DNA from: Moringa oleifera
Lineage: Eukaryota; Streptophyta; Magnoliopsida; Brassicales; Moringaceae
DNA: 64,000 nucleotides
NCBI GenBank assembly: GCA_021397835.1
Contig: JAJFZO010000049.1
Location: forward strand, 67,001-131,000
Direction of reading: 5' to 3'
Under the pieces are notes generated by a model that had not been told where the DNA came from, did no database searches, and was given only the letters and a program-made list of their open reading frames with translations. Numbering within the stretch: position 1 is the first letter of the stretch; each line of letters starts with the position of its first letter. The position numbers were made by a program, and so were the translations under genes. Positions 1 through 12,106 of the stretch are shown in pieces.

Positions 1-1052
1 CTTGAACTTTTTAATAAAAAATAAAAATATTTTTTGTAATTTAGTATTTTATAAAAATAAATGAATGGAAAATTTAAAATTATTAATTTTATTAAATTGT
101 TACAGTAAAATTCATATCAGTAAATTTTGATTTAATTTGATTTTTTATAACATCTATCATATGGATAGGAATTTTATATAATTTACAGTATAAATATGAA
201 AACTAAAAAAAATTTAGTTAATAATTTTGTTAAATTGAAGCATCTTATCATCCTTTAAGATACCAGTACAATTTAAATAAGTAAAAATTTTGATTATTTT
301 TTTAAATTTAACACAATTTAAATTAATAAAAAATCCTGATGTTTGTTATAAAATTTTGTATTCATCTTATTTTACTAATAAAGTTTAATAAAGTATGGGT
401 TAGTTTTTTCTTCCGAATTTATATAATAATTAAAAATTAAATAATTTATTTATTTAATATAAGATATTATATATAATAAATTTTAATATAAAATTAAAAT
501 AAATAAAATTATGTAAATAAGTTGAAACGGCCCTCCGCTACTCGTTTTGGGCCTCAGCAGGCCTTAAGGCTAATTTAAATCATAGAACGGAGGCGTAGTG
601 TAAAGGGCCAACACCCTAGTAATTGGTTTATCAGTTACCGAAATCGGCAGAACTTTATATGGACCGATCCAAGAGCTAAAAAACCCTTACCTCCGCCTGA
701 GGTCTTGCTTTCGTCTACGGCTGTTCTATTATGTCAGCTCAAAATTTCCTCCATTAGACTAACAGCCTTATAAATCATAAAAGCTTGGAAGATCACATTT
801 GCTGGATTCTTAAGTTGATCGCAGAGCCCTACCTCTTCCCCCTCTCCACCCGTTTCTGCATCAGAACTGGAAATCAGTACCACTGTAAGCATTTTAGTCA
901 GCGCTTCGGATTGCGCTTAGCAATCAGAGGTTGGAGAATTTATCTATATATCTAATTGTACATCTGCATGCATATGCGCACGCATATGGCTGATAGTAGT
1001 TACTGAATTGCAGTGTTGTTTGATATTGAGAGGGGGGCAAATTAGTGTTTCA
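1..1052. other. AT-rich intergenic block plus MAP1A promoter/5' UTR
   Basis: Bases 1-520 are extremely AT-rich, full of short A and T runs, with no credible coding frame. Composition changes sharply near 525. The stretch from there to the MAP1A start is mixed-composition promoter and 5' UTR sequence. It contains a TGGGCC site II-type element at 548-553 and ACCCTAG-like telo-box relatives near 610 and 680, which are common upstream of plant housekeeping genes. No TATA box stands out. The AT-rich block could be a decayed transposon or simply intergenic spacer; I cannot tell which. Confidence 0.5.
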
Positions 1053-4000
1053 ATGGCCGGTGGTTCAGAAGTGGCGGAGAGTATCACGCTTTCATGCGCT
1101 AAATGCGGCAAACCTGCCCATCTTCAGTATGTAATCAATAGTATAGATTAAAATTTTGTGTTTTTACTATTTGTTGTTTTATTCTCGATTAATCTGGTTG
1201 CTGCCATGAGGCTTCTATATGGATGCTACTGTTACTTATGCTTATTGTTATTGAATGTAAGAATTAATTGTAAGCTTTAGGCTTCCTTTAGTTTATAGTT
1301 CCTCAATCGAGGTTCTGGCTTGTTCCATGGTAGAGGAAGCAAGAGTGCTTTTGACTACACTGAACCAAGTTATGAATTTAATTCCTTTTCAAGAAAAAAT
1401 TTGGAGTGTATTGTTAGTGCAAGAAATCTAGCGAGGTTATTTGGTCAATGACTCACTCTTCAGGGTTCAGATTGGCCCTCTCTTTTCTTTTTCTTTTTTT
1501 AGTAAAAGGTGCTTCATATCTTAGTCATTCATGAAAGATATTACATGATAAGTTTATTATGATAGGAAATATGTTGAAAGTGGTATTTTTCTGTGGCAGA
1601 CAGCCTATTTCTATAATGCTAATTCAATCTACCTTCTCTTAGTTGTTGTGGACTCTTGTTGGTTGAGATATCAGAGCTGCAAATCACACTTCTGGTCTAC
1701 GTGATTGTCATTACAGTGTCAAACTAGAACTTTTATTCATTTGTAAATTGTCAGCCTTTTAGATGGTTCTTTATTTGAAATTGCTGTTGTTTCCTATGCT
1801 CAGATAATCATGAAATGAATGAATTAATAAAGATAACTTCCTCATCATTCTGTAATTATCTATATTTCTGTTTGCAGGTGTCCCAAATGCATGGAGTTAA
1901 AGCTTTCTCGCGAAGGTGCTGCATTCTGGTTTGTAACTTTATCCTACTATTGCTAAGTATCATCCTTTTGTTTTCATTAATGTTTTGTTTAAAATTAATT
2001 TTTATCACTAAATTGAGATTAATTAGTTCAGGATTAAATGTCAGTTTAGTTTACTGGAGAGCATTTAAGGACTAATGGCGCAGTAAGTCATTGCTACTTC
2101 ATGTTTTCCTGATTATCAGCACTCACTAATGCTTTGACATGTTTTCTGTAATGATTCCATGAAGTTTAATGATTTTAAACTTAAGTCTTCACTTTGATAC
2201 TTGATGTAGGAGCATCTAAGAAGCAGCAGGAGTCCTCCTTCATCTTCTGCACCCCCCCCCTCCCCAAAAAAAAAAAAAAACCAAAAAAAAAAGGAAAAGA
2301 AGAAAAAAAAGAAAAGGAGAGACAAATTGCACCATTCAAGATTTTAGGGGGCGCTTGCTTGCCCCAATTAATTTGCTCTAAGGCATAACTGATGTTAGCT
2401 GAGTAAAATTATTATTATTTTTGGATTATGTATATAGATCTTTGTAAATTGTGAAGTATCCAACTAACTTCAGTGATGATGCATTGGTCCTTAGTATGTG
2501 GTTGCAGTTGTCAAAACTTTTTTCTTTACTTATTTCTATATCGTTCATGCCTTCTCTTTCATTGAATCATATTTTATACATGTTAGTTGGTTGACCTCCA
2601 TCCCAATTTATATGTCACTATGAGTTGAAGACACACTGTAAGAAAGTCTGCATTGTTGCTTTGTACTTCATGCTATTATTGTGAGTTTTCAACTTTGCCC
2701 ATAAAGTAATTCAAATGACAAAGAAATTCAATTCATAAACATGAGGATAATGTAGGAAAGAGAAGATTTGATTTTGTCTGTTGATATTGAGACTTAATAG
2801 GACATCCCAAGAGGAGGGAGAGGCAAAAAAGAATCAAGGGAGTTTTTGAAGATTTGTTATCAAACTTCTTATGTCCATATTGATATTTATATATTTTGTA
2901 CAGCACTCAGGACTGTTTCAAGGCTTCTTGGAGCTCTCACAAATCTGTTCATTTGAAGGCAAAGCTGGCCTTACTTGGGCCAGGTACTCTGGGTGAAAAA
3001 AATTCAGACTTACTTACCGAAGGTTGGCTATATTGCTTGAGGAAAGGACAGGCTCGAACCCCAAAACCTCCTCAATTTGATTGGACAGGGTAGTTATCAA
3101 GGATTTAGTCCCCTTATGTCCTTATATTTTTGATGGTGCTAAGTTGGAATCAGACAGTAATGTAATTTGGTTTTGTCCTTCATATGTGAGCATGCACATC
3201 TGTCTTTACATTATTTTCATAAGAGGAATATTTTATTTTTTTTCCTCCTGATGAAAAGCTGAGATACTTGATTTTGAAGTCTATGGTGCTACTGTTATAG
3301 ATGTTACTGTTAGAATAAAAGTTTTAAATTTTCATGGATTTGTTTGATGAATTTCTGATTTGGATTAACATCCAGAGTTTCACATCATCTTTATGCGCTT
3401 TTCTGCCTTTCCATTTTAAATTCTCCTGCTACAGCCGCTTGAATTGATAACTAGTAGTTTGGAAATTGTGGACATTAGGTATTGTGAAAAACACGTGTAC
3501 TTTATAAATGGTTGGATAAGACTCAGTTAGATGAATGCAAGTAATTGGAAATTAGTCAGTGACATGCTTGATACAAGTTGGATAGAGAACTCAGAGAGGC
3601 TGTTTATCTTCCATTAGAAGTTAACTTCTTCCTGCATCAAACATGTTTTGAATGGTTCATGAACTACAGTTATCCTTGTTTTCCCCCCATTCTTATGAGC
3701 TATTATTGTTTACTATTCTGATGTAGGACACTGAGGCCATATCCCATATCTAGCAAGCGAATCGTTCCTTCTCATATTGATCAACCTGATTGGGCAATTG
3801 ATGTGAGTTTCTTCAATTATTTCTGTCTAAATAAGAGGTGCTGGTTTTCTTTTCCTTTTCTGGCATTATGGGTATTTGAGGGTTTACTCATGGAGTGTGA
3901 TCATATGCATCTTTGTCTTGGTTTTTTAACCTGTAGGGAATCCCAAAAATTGAGCCCAGCAGTGACCTGCAGCATGTTGTTGAGGTTAGTTTGTGTTTGA

Positions 4001-7000
4001 GAATATCTTAAAAGTGCTTTAAGTATGAGATAATTTAGGATTTATTTTCGAAGATCAACTCAATTTTCATTTCTTCCCTTTTCCTGTCCTTTGCACCTTA
4101 CTACATTGATATATTTGTTTTGAAGATAAAAACACCAGATCAAATTGCAAGAATGCGAGAAACTGGTCGAGTAAGTTCCTGCTGTAAATTTTCTTTTATT
4201 TCAAGTTTATAACCTTCCAAAAATGCACTTGTGAAGTAATCTATGAATGCTGCTTGGGAACTAATTATAACTTACTACAAGACGGTTATATTTATATTAA
4301 GTACCTGTGTAACACATTATGGGCTGTGGCCATGGATTTTCATGAATCTATAATCCTTCCTCTTTTAAGAAGGAAAGAAAAAAGAATTGTTCTTATCTTG
4401 ATGTTTTAGAACAAGGATGTACCATGGTTTGATAGTCAAATCCAAAGAATACAAAACAAAACATCACCCAAAAGAAACTTGCTGTAATCTTTTCAATATT
4501 GTCATAGCAGGGTAAAATCTGATTGTGGTAGTAAGGCTTAGCAGTACTTTTACATTTCCAAGATCTGTGTCTATTATTTAATTTCTTGTCAGATTGCGAG
4601 GGAGGTTTTGGATGCGGCAGCTCGGATGATTCGTCCTGGTGTGACAACTGATGAAATTGATCGGGTGGTTCATGAGGCAACTATTGCTGCTGGTATGTAG
4701 CTTCGATGAGCTTCAACAAGCTTGTTAAATCTTGTTGTCTCTTTCTTTGGGATTTTTCTTTATGAAATTCATTTTGTGTTGTATCCCATGGAGGGTAGCA
4801 TAGCGTAGCAATTATGGGTAGGAGTTGCTGAATTAGGCATATATTAACTTCTACTCATCCAGTGGCATATCAAGCCCATGATCATATTGTCTTCAGAATT
4901 TTGGAAGTCAAAGGACCAAATTCCTTGTATCTGTGTGGCCAACGATGTTTACCAAAGATTTAATTCATTAACCTGACAATGAGGGTGCGGGACACCCAGT
5001 ACCCACAATTCATGTCTGACTTTCTGTGTGCTTAAGATATTAGCTAATGCATGACTTACCTATCTGAACTGCCGGTTTCGGAGATATTATGATTCTTGAG
5101 TCCACCATTGGCCTCTTCAACATTGTTGAAGATGTTGCATGAGCACTAGCTTTCATGTACGCTAGTTTATTCTTAATTTTTTTTTTAGTAAATAATCATG
5201 GAAATCTGTAATATCTCTGATTTAATTTCTTGGAGTTTTGAATGCATCACATTCTGTGTTTTTTAGCTATGGTGATTAGCAGTTGTTGTTTCTCAGTGTT
5301 CCTGGGTTTAATCTGCAGGAGCATATCCATCCCCTCTCAACTATCATTTCTTCCCAAAGTCTTGTTGCACGTACGTACTTCTTTTGTATACTTTCTCCAT
5401 AAATTAGCTTAGGATTTTGTGTGGTAATTTGCTTAAGCGTTCTCTGTCTGTCACTGCAGGTCAGTTAATGAAGTAATCTGCCATGGAATCCCTGATGCCA
5501 GGTGCAGTTCAAGCAATTTTAAGCCCCCCTCCAAAAAAGTTAAAATCATATCATAATATGTTTAATTATGTAATTCTATGTGATTTGTAAAATTAAACAA
5601 TATTAAGTTTTTGTATTATTGATGGAACTCTGTTAAAGGATAGCATATCACTATTTGTTAAAAGCATGTACCTGGAGAATTCATTGGTTATTTGTGGTGT
5701 CAAACTCCTCTTTTCTTAAGATTATGTGTGGACTTGTGCCAATTTGGTGGAGGGTCTGAGTCTGCATACTTGTGTCCTCGGAACTTTGGATGATATTTTT
5801 TCTACTATTCCCATTGTTACCATTTTAAGCCTTGTAGAGGTTTTTAATTCCTTGCTGTATCTTTTAGTGTCTAAGTTGAACCTGAACAAAATTTCTGATC
5901 AGTGCGCCAACACTGTTTTCCAGGAAATTAGAAGATGGTGATATTGTTAATGTTGATGTAACTGTATACTACAAAGGTGTCCATGGTAAGATGCCCTCAT
6001 GCCCATTGGATGATTACTTAAATTGTCTGTGATTCTCCATACTTGACAAGTAGTTGGTATGCAGGTGATCTAAATGAAACTTACTTTGTGGGAAATGTTG
6101 ATGAAGCATCTCGACAGTTGGTCCAGTGTACATATGAGTGCTTGGAGAAAGCGATATCCATTGGTATGTGTTGCTAACTTAAATTGAAATTCATAATCAT
6201 AATATCCTTAACTAGGAGAATTTTTATGTCTTCTCTTCTATATTATCTCTTCTGTATCATCTGTCTGTTTGAAATAGTTAAAATATTGGTTCTCTGCATT
6301 TGTTCTCAAGTATACTTGAGAGGAAAAGATATATTTGACTGCTAGAACAGCTGCTACTGACTTTATAGTGATACCTATCACTTCAATATGGTGCTTAAGT
6401 GTATCAGTTAATGGATCCACAAGAATCTGATGGGAAATATATAGTGAAATTTGTTTTTGTTTCTTGCTGATCTAAATGGTGATTGGTTGACTGCATGTTG
6501 GCAAAGGTTGTTACTGGAAAACACATCTAAAATTGGGCATTTTTTTCTAGATTGTGTGAATAATCTTTGAACTGATTTAGTTTCCTTCTTTCCTTTTTTT
6601 TTCTTGGATCTTGTTCAGTGAAACCTGGTGTCCGATTTCGTGAAATTGGGGAAGTCATTAATCGTCATGCTTTAATGTCAGGGTTCTCAGTGGTAACGTG
6701 TTACTTTGGCCTGTTAACGTAATTCGCATTCATGTGAAGTTGATGGATATGGATAGTATTTTACAGTTTCTTATGCTCTTATTTGTTTAAAATAGGTGAA
6801 ATCATACTGTGGTCATGGCATTGGAGAACTCTTTCATTGCGCACCAAATATTCCTCATTATGGAAGTATCCTTCATATAATCTGCTTCTAAATGTGACAT
6901 TTATATATACGAAGAGTCTCTTATCTGTTTTGTAGAATCTGGCAATACATTACAAGAAGTAAAAATGTTTTTCCAATGGTGCAAAAATAATAAAAATAAT

Positions 7001-7651
7001 AATCATGTGGCATTTTTCTATTATCAGTTTATCCATAGAAAGCCTTAACACTAGCAGGAAATAAAGCGGTCGGTGTGATGAAGGCTGGACAGACCTTTAC
7101 AATTGAACCAATGATTAACGCAGGTATTTCCGCAAGTTGTTTAAAATGGTTGGCCTGTCACTTCAGAGATTTTTTCATTTGCTGGCTGCATCTAACATGC
7201 CTTCTTGTAAGGTGTGTGGCGTGATCGTATGTGGCCCGATGGATGGACTGCTGTTACTGCAGATGGGAAACGCAGTGCCCAGTTTGAGCACACTCTTCTG
7301 GTAACCCTGCATCTCTAGCTTTGCTTTGTAAACTTAAATATATTCGCATGAGCATAAATATAGTTCTGGAGCATAGACTCTTGATTGGAAAATGCCATTC
7401 TGGACACAGTTCAATTATACCCTTTATGCTGTATTGACGAAGGATGATTGAGGCAATTTTCGCAACAGTTACATAAAAATCTCATGTTTCTTGTTTTCTC
7501 TGTTGGATTATCAGAATATTATTTGCTTATGTTGCTGCAACTGTAATATATCTTTCTTATACATATCATGCAGGTAACAGAAACTGGAGTGGAGGTCCTT
7601 ACAGGAAGGCTGCCTTCATCTCCCAACGTGTTTCCATGGCTAAATGCATAG
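1053..7651 (+). CDS. MAP1A: Methionine aminopeptidase 1A (cytosolic, type I with N-terminal zinc finger)
   Basis: This metalloprotease removes the initiator Met from nascent cytosolic proteins. My 16-exon model is 1053-1126, 1878-1928, 2904-3089, 3727-3802, 3937-3984, 4126-4170, 4593-4692, 5319-5370, 5460-5501, 5924-5985, 6065-6163, 6619-6692, 6796-6865, 7058-7123, 7212-7300 and 7574-7651. It gives 403 residues, against about 398 for Arabidopsis MAP1A. The N-terminus carries the MYND-like C6H2 zinc finger (pairs in [15 protein letters not shown], then FCTQDC and SSHKSVH) used for ribosome association. The pita-bread catalytic fold follows, with substrate His in CHGIPD (about residue 218). Metal ligands are the two Asp in VNVDV and HGDLNET, His in GHGIGELFH, Glu in TIEPMIN and Glu in AQFEHTL. 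All are intact. The start is the first ATG that gives the zinc finger. No organellar presequence is seen, unlike the MAP1B-D paralogues. Confidence 0.95.
2251..2318 (+). repeat. Poly-C/poly-A low-complexity tract in MAP1A intron 2
   Basis: A run of nine Cs, then TCCCC, then nearly continuous A with occasional C or G to about 2318. It may be the tail of an old retroposed sequence or simple slippage. The ORFs that cross it on both strands are low-complexity artefacts. Confidence 0.8.
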
Positions 7652-8232
7652 ATGCTGCCTCATTTAACATAGTTTGATGATGATATTTAATCATCCCCAC
7701 GCCAACAGCCAAGAGCCATCCGTATACTGTACCATATGGATGGATAATGGAGAGTCACGAATGTTTGTCTCATTTGGATAAGAACTCTTATGTTTCTAAT
7801 TTATTGGATAATGAATATTAGATTTTAAATTTAGGTTAAAATGTTGGCTATTGTTGTAAAATAATGGGTCCATTTTTTTCTTCATCATCAGTTTTGTTGC
7901 ATCAGCTATGTTTTTGTCTAGGAATTTTGCTATGCTAATGTTGAGAATAAGTCCATCTTGTGGACGTAGTATACTGATATCCATTGATACGCTGGGCGTT
8001 CGATGTGATCTGTTGGCTGGGCTTCTGGGCTTAGAGAAATATTCGATGAGGGCTAAGTGGGTTGAACGGCCCAGTAATATTAATTTAAGAAATGGCAGCT
8101 AGTCCTAATACTGAAGAAACATTAAAGGCTGTTTCCGGAAGAATGAAACTGTCACTGGAGAAAGATGCTCTAAAGAAGCCCGAGGAAAATTCTTTGCTAC
8201 ATAAATCGACCAACTGCAAACGGGAAAGCAAA
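7652..8232 (+). promoter_or_regulatory. Short promoter between MAP1A and the SagB-like gene, with site II cluster
   Basis: Only about 580 bases separate the two genes. Three TGGGCC/T (site II) elements cluster at 8018-8023, 8026-8031 and, on the other strand, 8068-8073. In plants these elements usually sit just upstream of the transcription start of housekeeping and organelle-related genes. Their position suggests transcription starts near or after 8090, which favours the downstream ATG at 8233 over the first in-frame ATG at 8092. No TATA box is obvious. Confidence 0.4.
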
Positions 8233-11178
8233 ATGACGCTTTTAAGATGCCCTTTTTCTCTTAACCCTCCCCAATTCTACGTTCTTCCTTCAGGGAGCTC
8301 TGTGCAATTGATCCGAAACAAAGTACTATTTCACATGTACTCTTCATCGCCATCATCAACTTCTAGATCCAACCCCAGCCAAGAAGAGAACTTGGAAAAC
8401 CAACGAGAGAAACTCACGCAGGTCTTGAAATACCACAACCAGACGAAGCATTCTTTCACTAACTACGCCAGAGGACCTCACGGCCTTGACTGGGCCAACC
8501 AGCCCAATCCATTTCGGCGCTACATCTCTGCACCTCCGGTCCCTCTCCTGCACCTTCCTACCGGGGATGAATCCCCAGCAAACGTTGGTGCTCCGTTGTA
8601 CTCTTCTCTGTTTCACTCTCTTCCACCTCCAAAGCCGGTTTCCCAATCGACCATCTCTCAGTCGTTTTACGATTCTCTAGCTCTTTCTGCCTGGAAAACC
8701 ACCGGGTACTCCACGTGGTCTCTGCGGGTCAACCCGAGTAGCGGCAATCTGCACCCCACCGAGTCTTACCTTATAGCTCCTGCAATCGAGTCTGTCTCTG
8801 CCTCCGCTTTTGTGGCGCATTATGCTCCAAAAGAACATTCCTTGGAGCTTAGAGCCGAAGTCCCATCTTGGTTTTTCCCGAAATTCTTTCCCAAGAACTC
8901 GTTTCTTGTTGGTCTCTCCTCTATTTTCTGGCGTGAGGCGTGGAAGTATGGAGAGCGAGCATTCAGGTACTGCAATCACGATGTGGGTCATGCGATTGCT
9001 GCGGTTGCAATGGCAGCTGCGAGTCTTGGCTGGGATGTGAAGCTTCTTGATGGGTTCGGATATAAGGATTTGGAGAAGTTGGTGGGGCTTCACATTTTCC
9101 CCGAATTTCAAATCCCTTCAAGACCTGTTAAAGGGAATTTTCCTGAAATTGAATTTGAGCACCCGGATTGCGTGCTTCTTGTTTTTCCTCGTGGGCTCGG
9201 TGATTTTGATCTAAATTATAAGGAACTCAGTTCTGCCATAAGGGAGTTTCCAGGTTTGGAGTGGAAAGGGAAGCCTAATGTGCTCAGTAAACAGCATGTA
9301 TGTTGGGATATAATCTATAGAACAGCTGAGTCAGTGAAAAAGCCACCATCCTTAGGAAATGGGTTCTCAGTTGATCCATTTCAGAGCAGTGGGGTTTATA
9401 GTGAAGGTTCATATAAGGGTTTCACTGTGAGGGAAGTAGTCAGGAAGAGACGTAGTGCAGTTGATATGGATGGAACTACTGTGATGGAGAGGGAAAAGTT
9501 TTACCAGATTTTGTTGCATTGTCTTCCCTCAGGTTCTCGAAGTGGAGAGAAGCAGAAGAGGCAATTAGCATTGCCATTCCGGGTTCTTTCTTGGGATGCT
9601 GAAGTTCACGCAGCTTTGTTTGTGCATAGGGTGGCAGGGTTGCCAAAGGGGTTGTACTTCTTGGTGAGGAATGAAGATCATTTAGACCAACTCAAGAAGG
9701 CTATGAGGTCTGATTTTCAGTGGGTGAGACCAGAGGGTTGCCCTGCTGATCTTCCTCTGTATGAGCTTGCTAAGGGTGATTGTCAGCAGCTTGCCAAAGG
9801 GCTATCATGCCATCAGGTATGTTCAGTGTTTGGTTACTTTGTCCTTATTGTTGTTATTATTTTTGAATAGAGGTTACTTTGTCATTATGAGTGTTACATG
9901 TAGAGACAATTGCACAAAGCACATTTTATTTTTGTCAACTAAGAATTTATAGTTCTCGTTCAGTATTTCAAAGTATGATACTTTGGATTTTTAAACAGAT
10001 GCTATGTTCACGTGATTGTTTGCCACTTCATTTTAGGAGAACCAAACCAATGGGAGAAATTGCAGAAATTTGTTTCTCTGACTTTTTAGCATCAAAACTT
10101 TGATAATATTCTTGAATTATTGCAGGTTATAAGTTTTCCTGAATGCCAAGCCACCCTCTTGAATGCTAGTTTCCAATGTGCAGTTTGACACTATGCTTTG
10201 AAGAATAAATTTGTTTTCTCACAGAAGACAGTATCACCAACTTGTCTTCGGAAAAGTATATGTGAGGATTGTTGCTAAAATATTTTAACCTTATGAAGGA
10301 TATCGCAGGTGACGGTTGCTTTAGCCTTGGCATGGTAGCCCATTTTGAGCCGGCATTATGTGACAAAGGCATTTGGATGTATCCTCGTCTTTTTTGGGAG
10401 ACTGGAGTTCTTGGCCAGGTGTTGTATCTGGAAGCACATGCTACTGGCATATCTGCTACCGGAATTGGCTGCTATTTCGATGACCCTGGTATGTTCTTGT
10501 TTGCTTTATTTTGACCTGGTACCCCAATCTCCACCACTGAGACATGGAGGCCTTGAATTTGTAAGAGCTGTTAATGCAGAATATATACTGTTCTTACAGT
10601 TGCAATGATGAAATAACTCCTAAAATCTTTGAGTAAGTTTTTCATTGCCATGAAGATTGTAGAGGAAGTGGACCAATACTAAGTGACTGACGTATATCAG
10701 ACAATCAGATTTTTTGTGGATGAAAGAAATTACAACAGAAAATTTTAGTAAATGTTCAAGTGACAATCTCTGAATATTGTAAGAAATCTTAGTTTCTCAA
10801 GTATGCACCAGTGCAATAGTATGGTGTTACTCAGATGATGACTTATATGTGTTGTGAGCATTTCATTTCATGCCATCTGGATTGACCAAATTGTTTCACA
10901 TTTAATGATTCTAAAAATTAGTCCCTTTGCTGATAAAAAACAAAAATTGGTCCCTCCGGTGGTTTTACCTGAGTGTCGATGTACCATATCTCAATTGTGA
11001 CCTGTTTTAAGAGTATAACATTGGAAGTTTCTCATTTCTTTCTTTTGCAGTGCATGAACTTCTCGGGTTAAGAGGATCAAACTTTCAGACTCTATATCAC
11101 TTCACTGTGGGAGGACCAGTCCTGGACAAGCGGATAATGAGCCTGCCAGCGTATCCAGGCCCCAGTGTTGATGCATGA
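8233..11178 (+). CDS. SagB-type dehydrogenase / tandem nitroreductase-fold protein, probably plastid
   Basis: The exons are 8233-9816, 10299-10488 and 11051-11178, giving 633 residues. The frame is open back to an ATG at 8092 (680 residues), with a stop just before it. I prefer 8233 because the next ~50 residues (MTLLRCPF..., Ser/Arg-rich) look like a chloroplast transit peptide. Two nitroreductase-like halves follow. The first has the SagB signatures NHQTKHSF, RVNPSSGNLHPTES and RYCNHDVGHAIAAVAMAAAS. The second starts at REVVRKRRSAVDMDG and contains SCHQDIAGDGCFSLGM and GISATGIGCYFDDPVHELLG, where FMN-binding residues are expected. Bacterial SagB/McbC enzymes oxidise azolines to azoles in peptide natural products, but the plant substrate is not known to me. 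No azole-peptide partner gene is visible nearby. The gene is convergent with the Ycf20-like gene. Family assignment is firm; substrate and location are inferred. Confidence 0.85.
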
Positions 11179-12106
11179 TTACATGTTACAATTACTGTTC
11201 ATATAGATTATGCCAAAGTATCTTGTTGCCCAATGTTGATAGATATACCACAAAACACGAATCCAGATTCTTATATAGACAGAATGTCGATAGGTTTTAT
11301 ATGTATTTAGGACCTTCCCGTAATCGTGCTCTTTATGACCACTGTCAGTGATTGTTGGAAATTATCAGTTCATTCATATGGTAGACCAACAGAGATCTTT
11401 GAGAACCATGTGAAGCGTGACACAGGAACTGACACAATTGCAAATAAAAACATGACTGAACATATTTCAATTGCATTGAAAAATTCTTTATATGATGAGA
11501 ACTGGCATTTCTTGCAGGAGTAAAGGATTTATACTCAGGTATTCTGAATGACCCAGACCTTAAGGTCACCCAAACTGATGAACCACCCATATATTTAACT
11601 TACCGTGGTATCTAATTTGCATATGAGATTCATTCCAGAAGAAGCTTCTTTTCCCAGGAGGGACAAATTTAAAATCTGTTCAAAGGCCATAATCATGTTC
11701 AAGCAGAAGCATGACCACCCTGTTCTTACTCCAAGCAATCTCACTGAACCGGCAGCCCAAAAAGTATCTATGCCACCAAGATGGCTATCGCTATGCTAAG
11801 CAACATATTACTATGAGAACCAAATATGAAGATAACGATAGGAAGGAAAGGATCTTCTCCATATTAACTCAATAAAGTTTCAGGCCTAACATCTAGAGTA
11901 GATCACATGATTCCTTCTCTGCCCGTGCACTGTAAGACAACAAATTCTCGAACCATCATGCTTACCTTGACTTTGAACTGCATTCAAGTTGTCCAAAATC
12001 ACTCTCAATTGTGCAGTCATGCCCAGAGTCACATTCACAGCATTCACTTCTTTTTGATGGTTAGACACAGAACAGATCAATCACGAGAATACAAGGAATC
12101 CAAGCA
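11179..12106. other. Convergent intergenic region holding the 3' UTRs of two genes
   Basis: The SagB-like gene (+) and the Ycf20-like gene (-) end tail to tail about 930 bases apart. Small ORFs in both directions (11326-11799 and 11886-12230) lack similarity to known families, and some overlap the Ycf20-like terminal exon. I read the stretch as the two 3' UTRs and spacer. Overlapping 3' ends are possible but cannot be shown from the sequence. Confidence 0.5.

Noticed and set aside
2116..2388. ORFs on both strands with poly-Phe, poly-Lys and poly-Pro
   Set aside because: They are produced by the homopolymer tract in MAP1A intron 2.
8356..9111. Antisense ORFs of 96 and 144 codons inside the SagB-like exon
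   Set aside because: They are shadows of a long GC-rich coding exon, with no family match and Arg/Cys-biased composition.
9817..9870. Read-through of the SagB-like exon 1 into its intron
   Set aside because: The open frame continues 18 codons past a good GTATGT donor; the conserved second half is only recovered by splicing.
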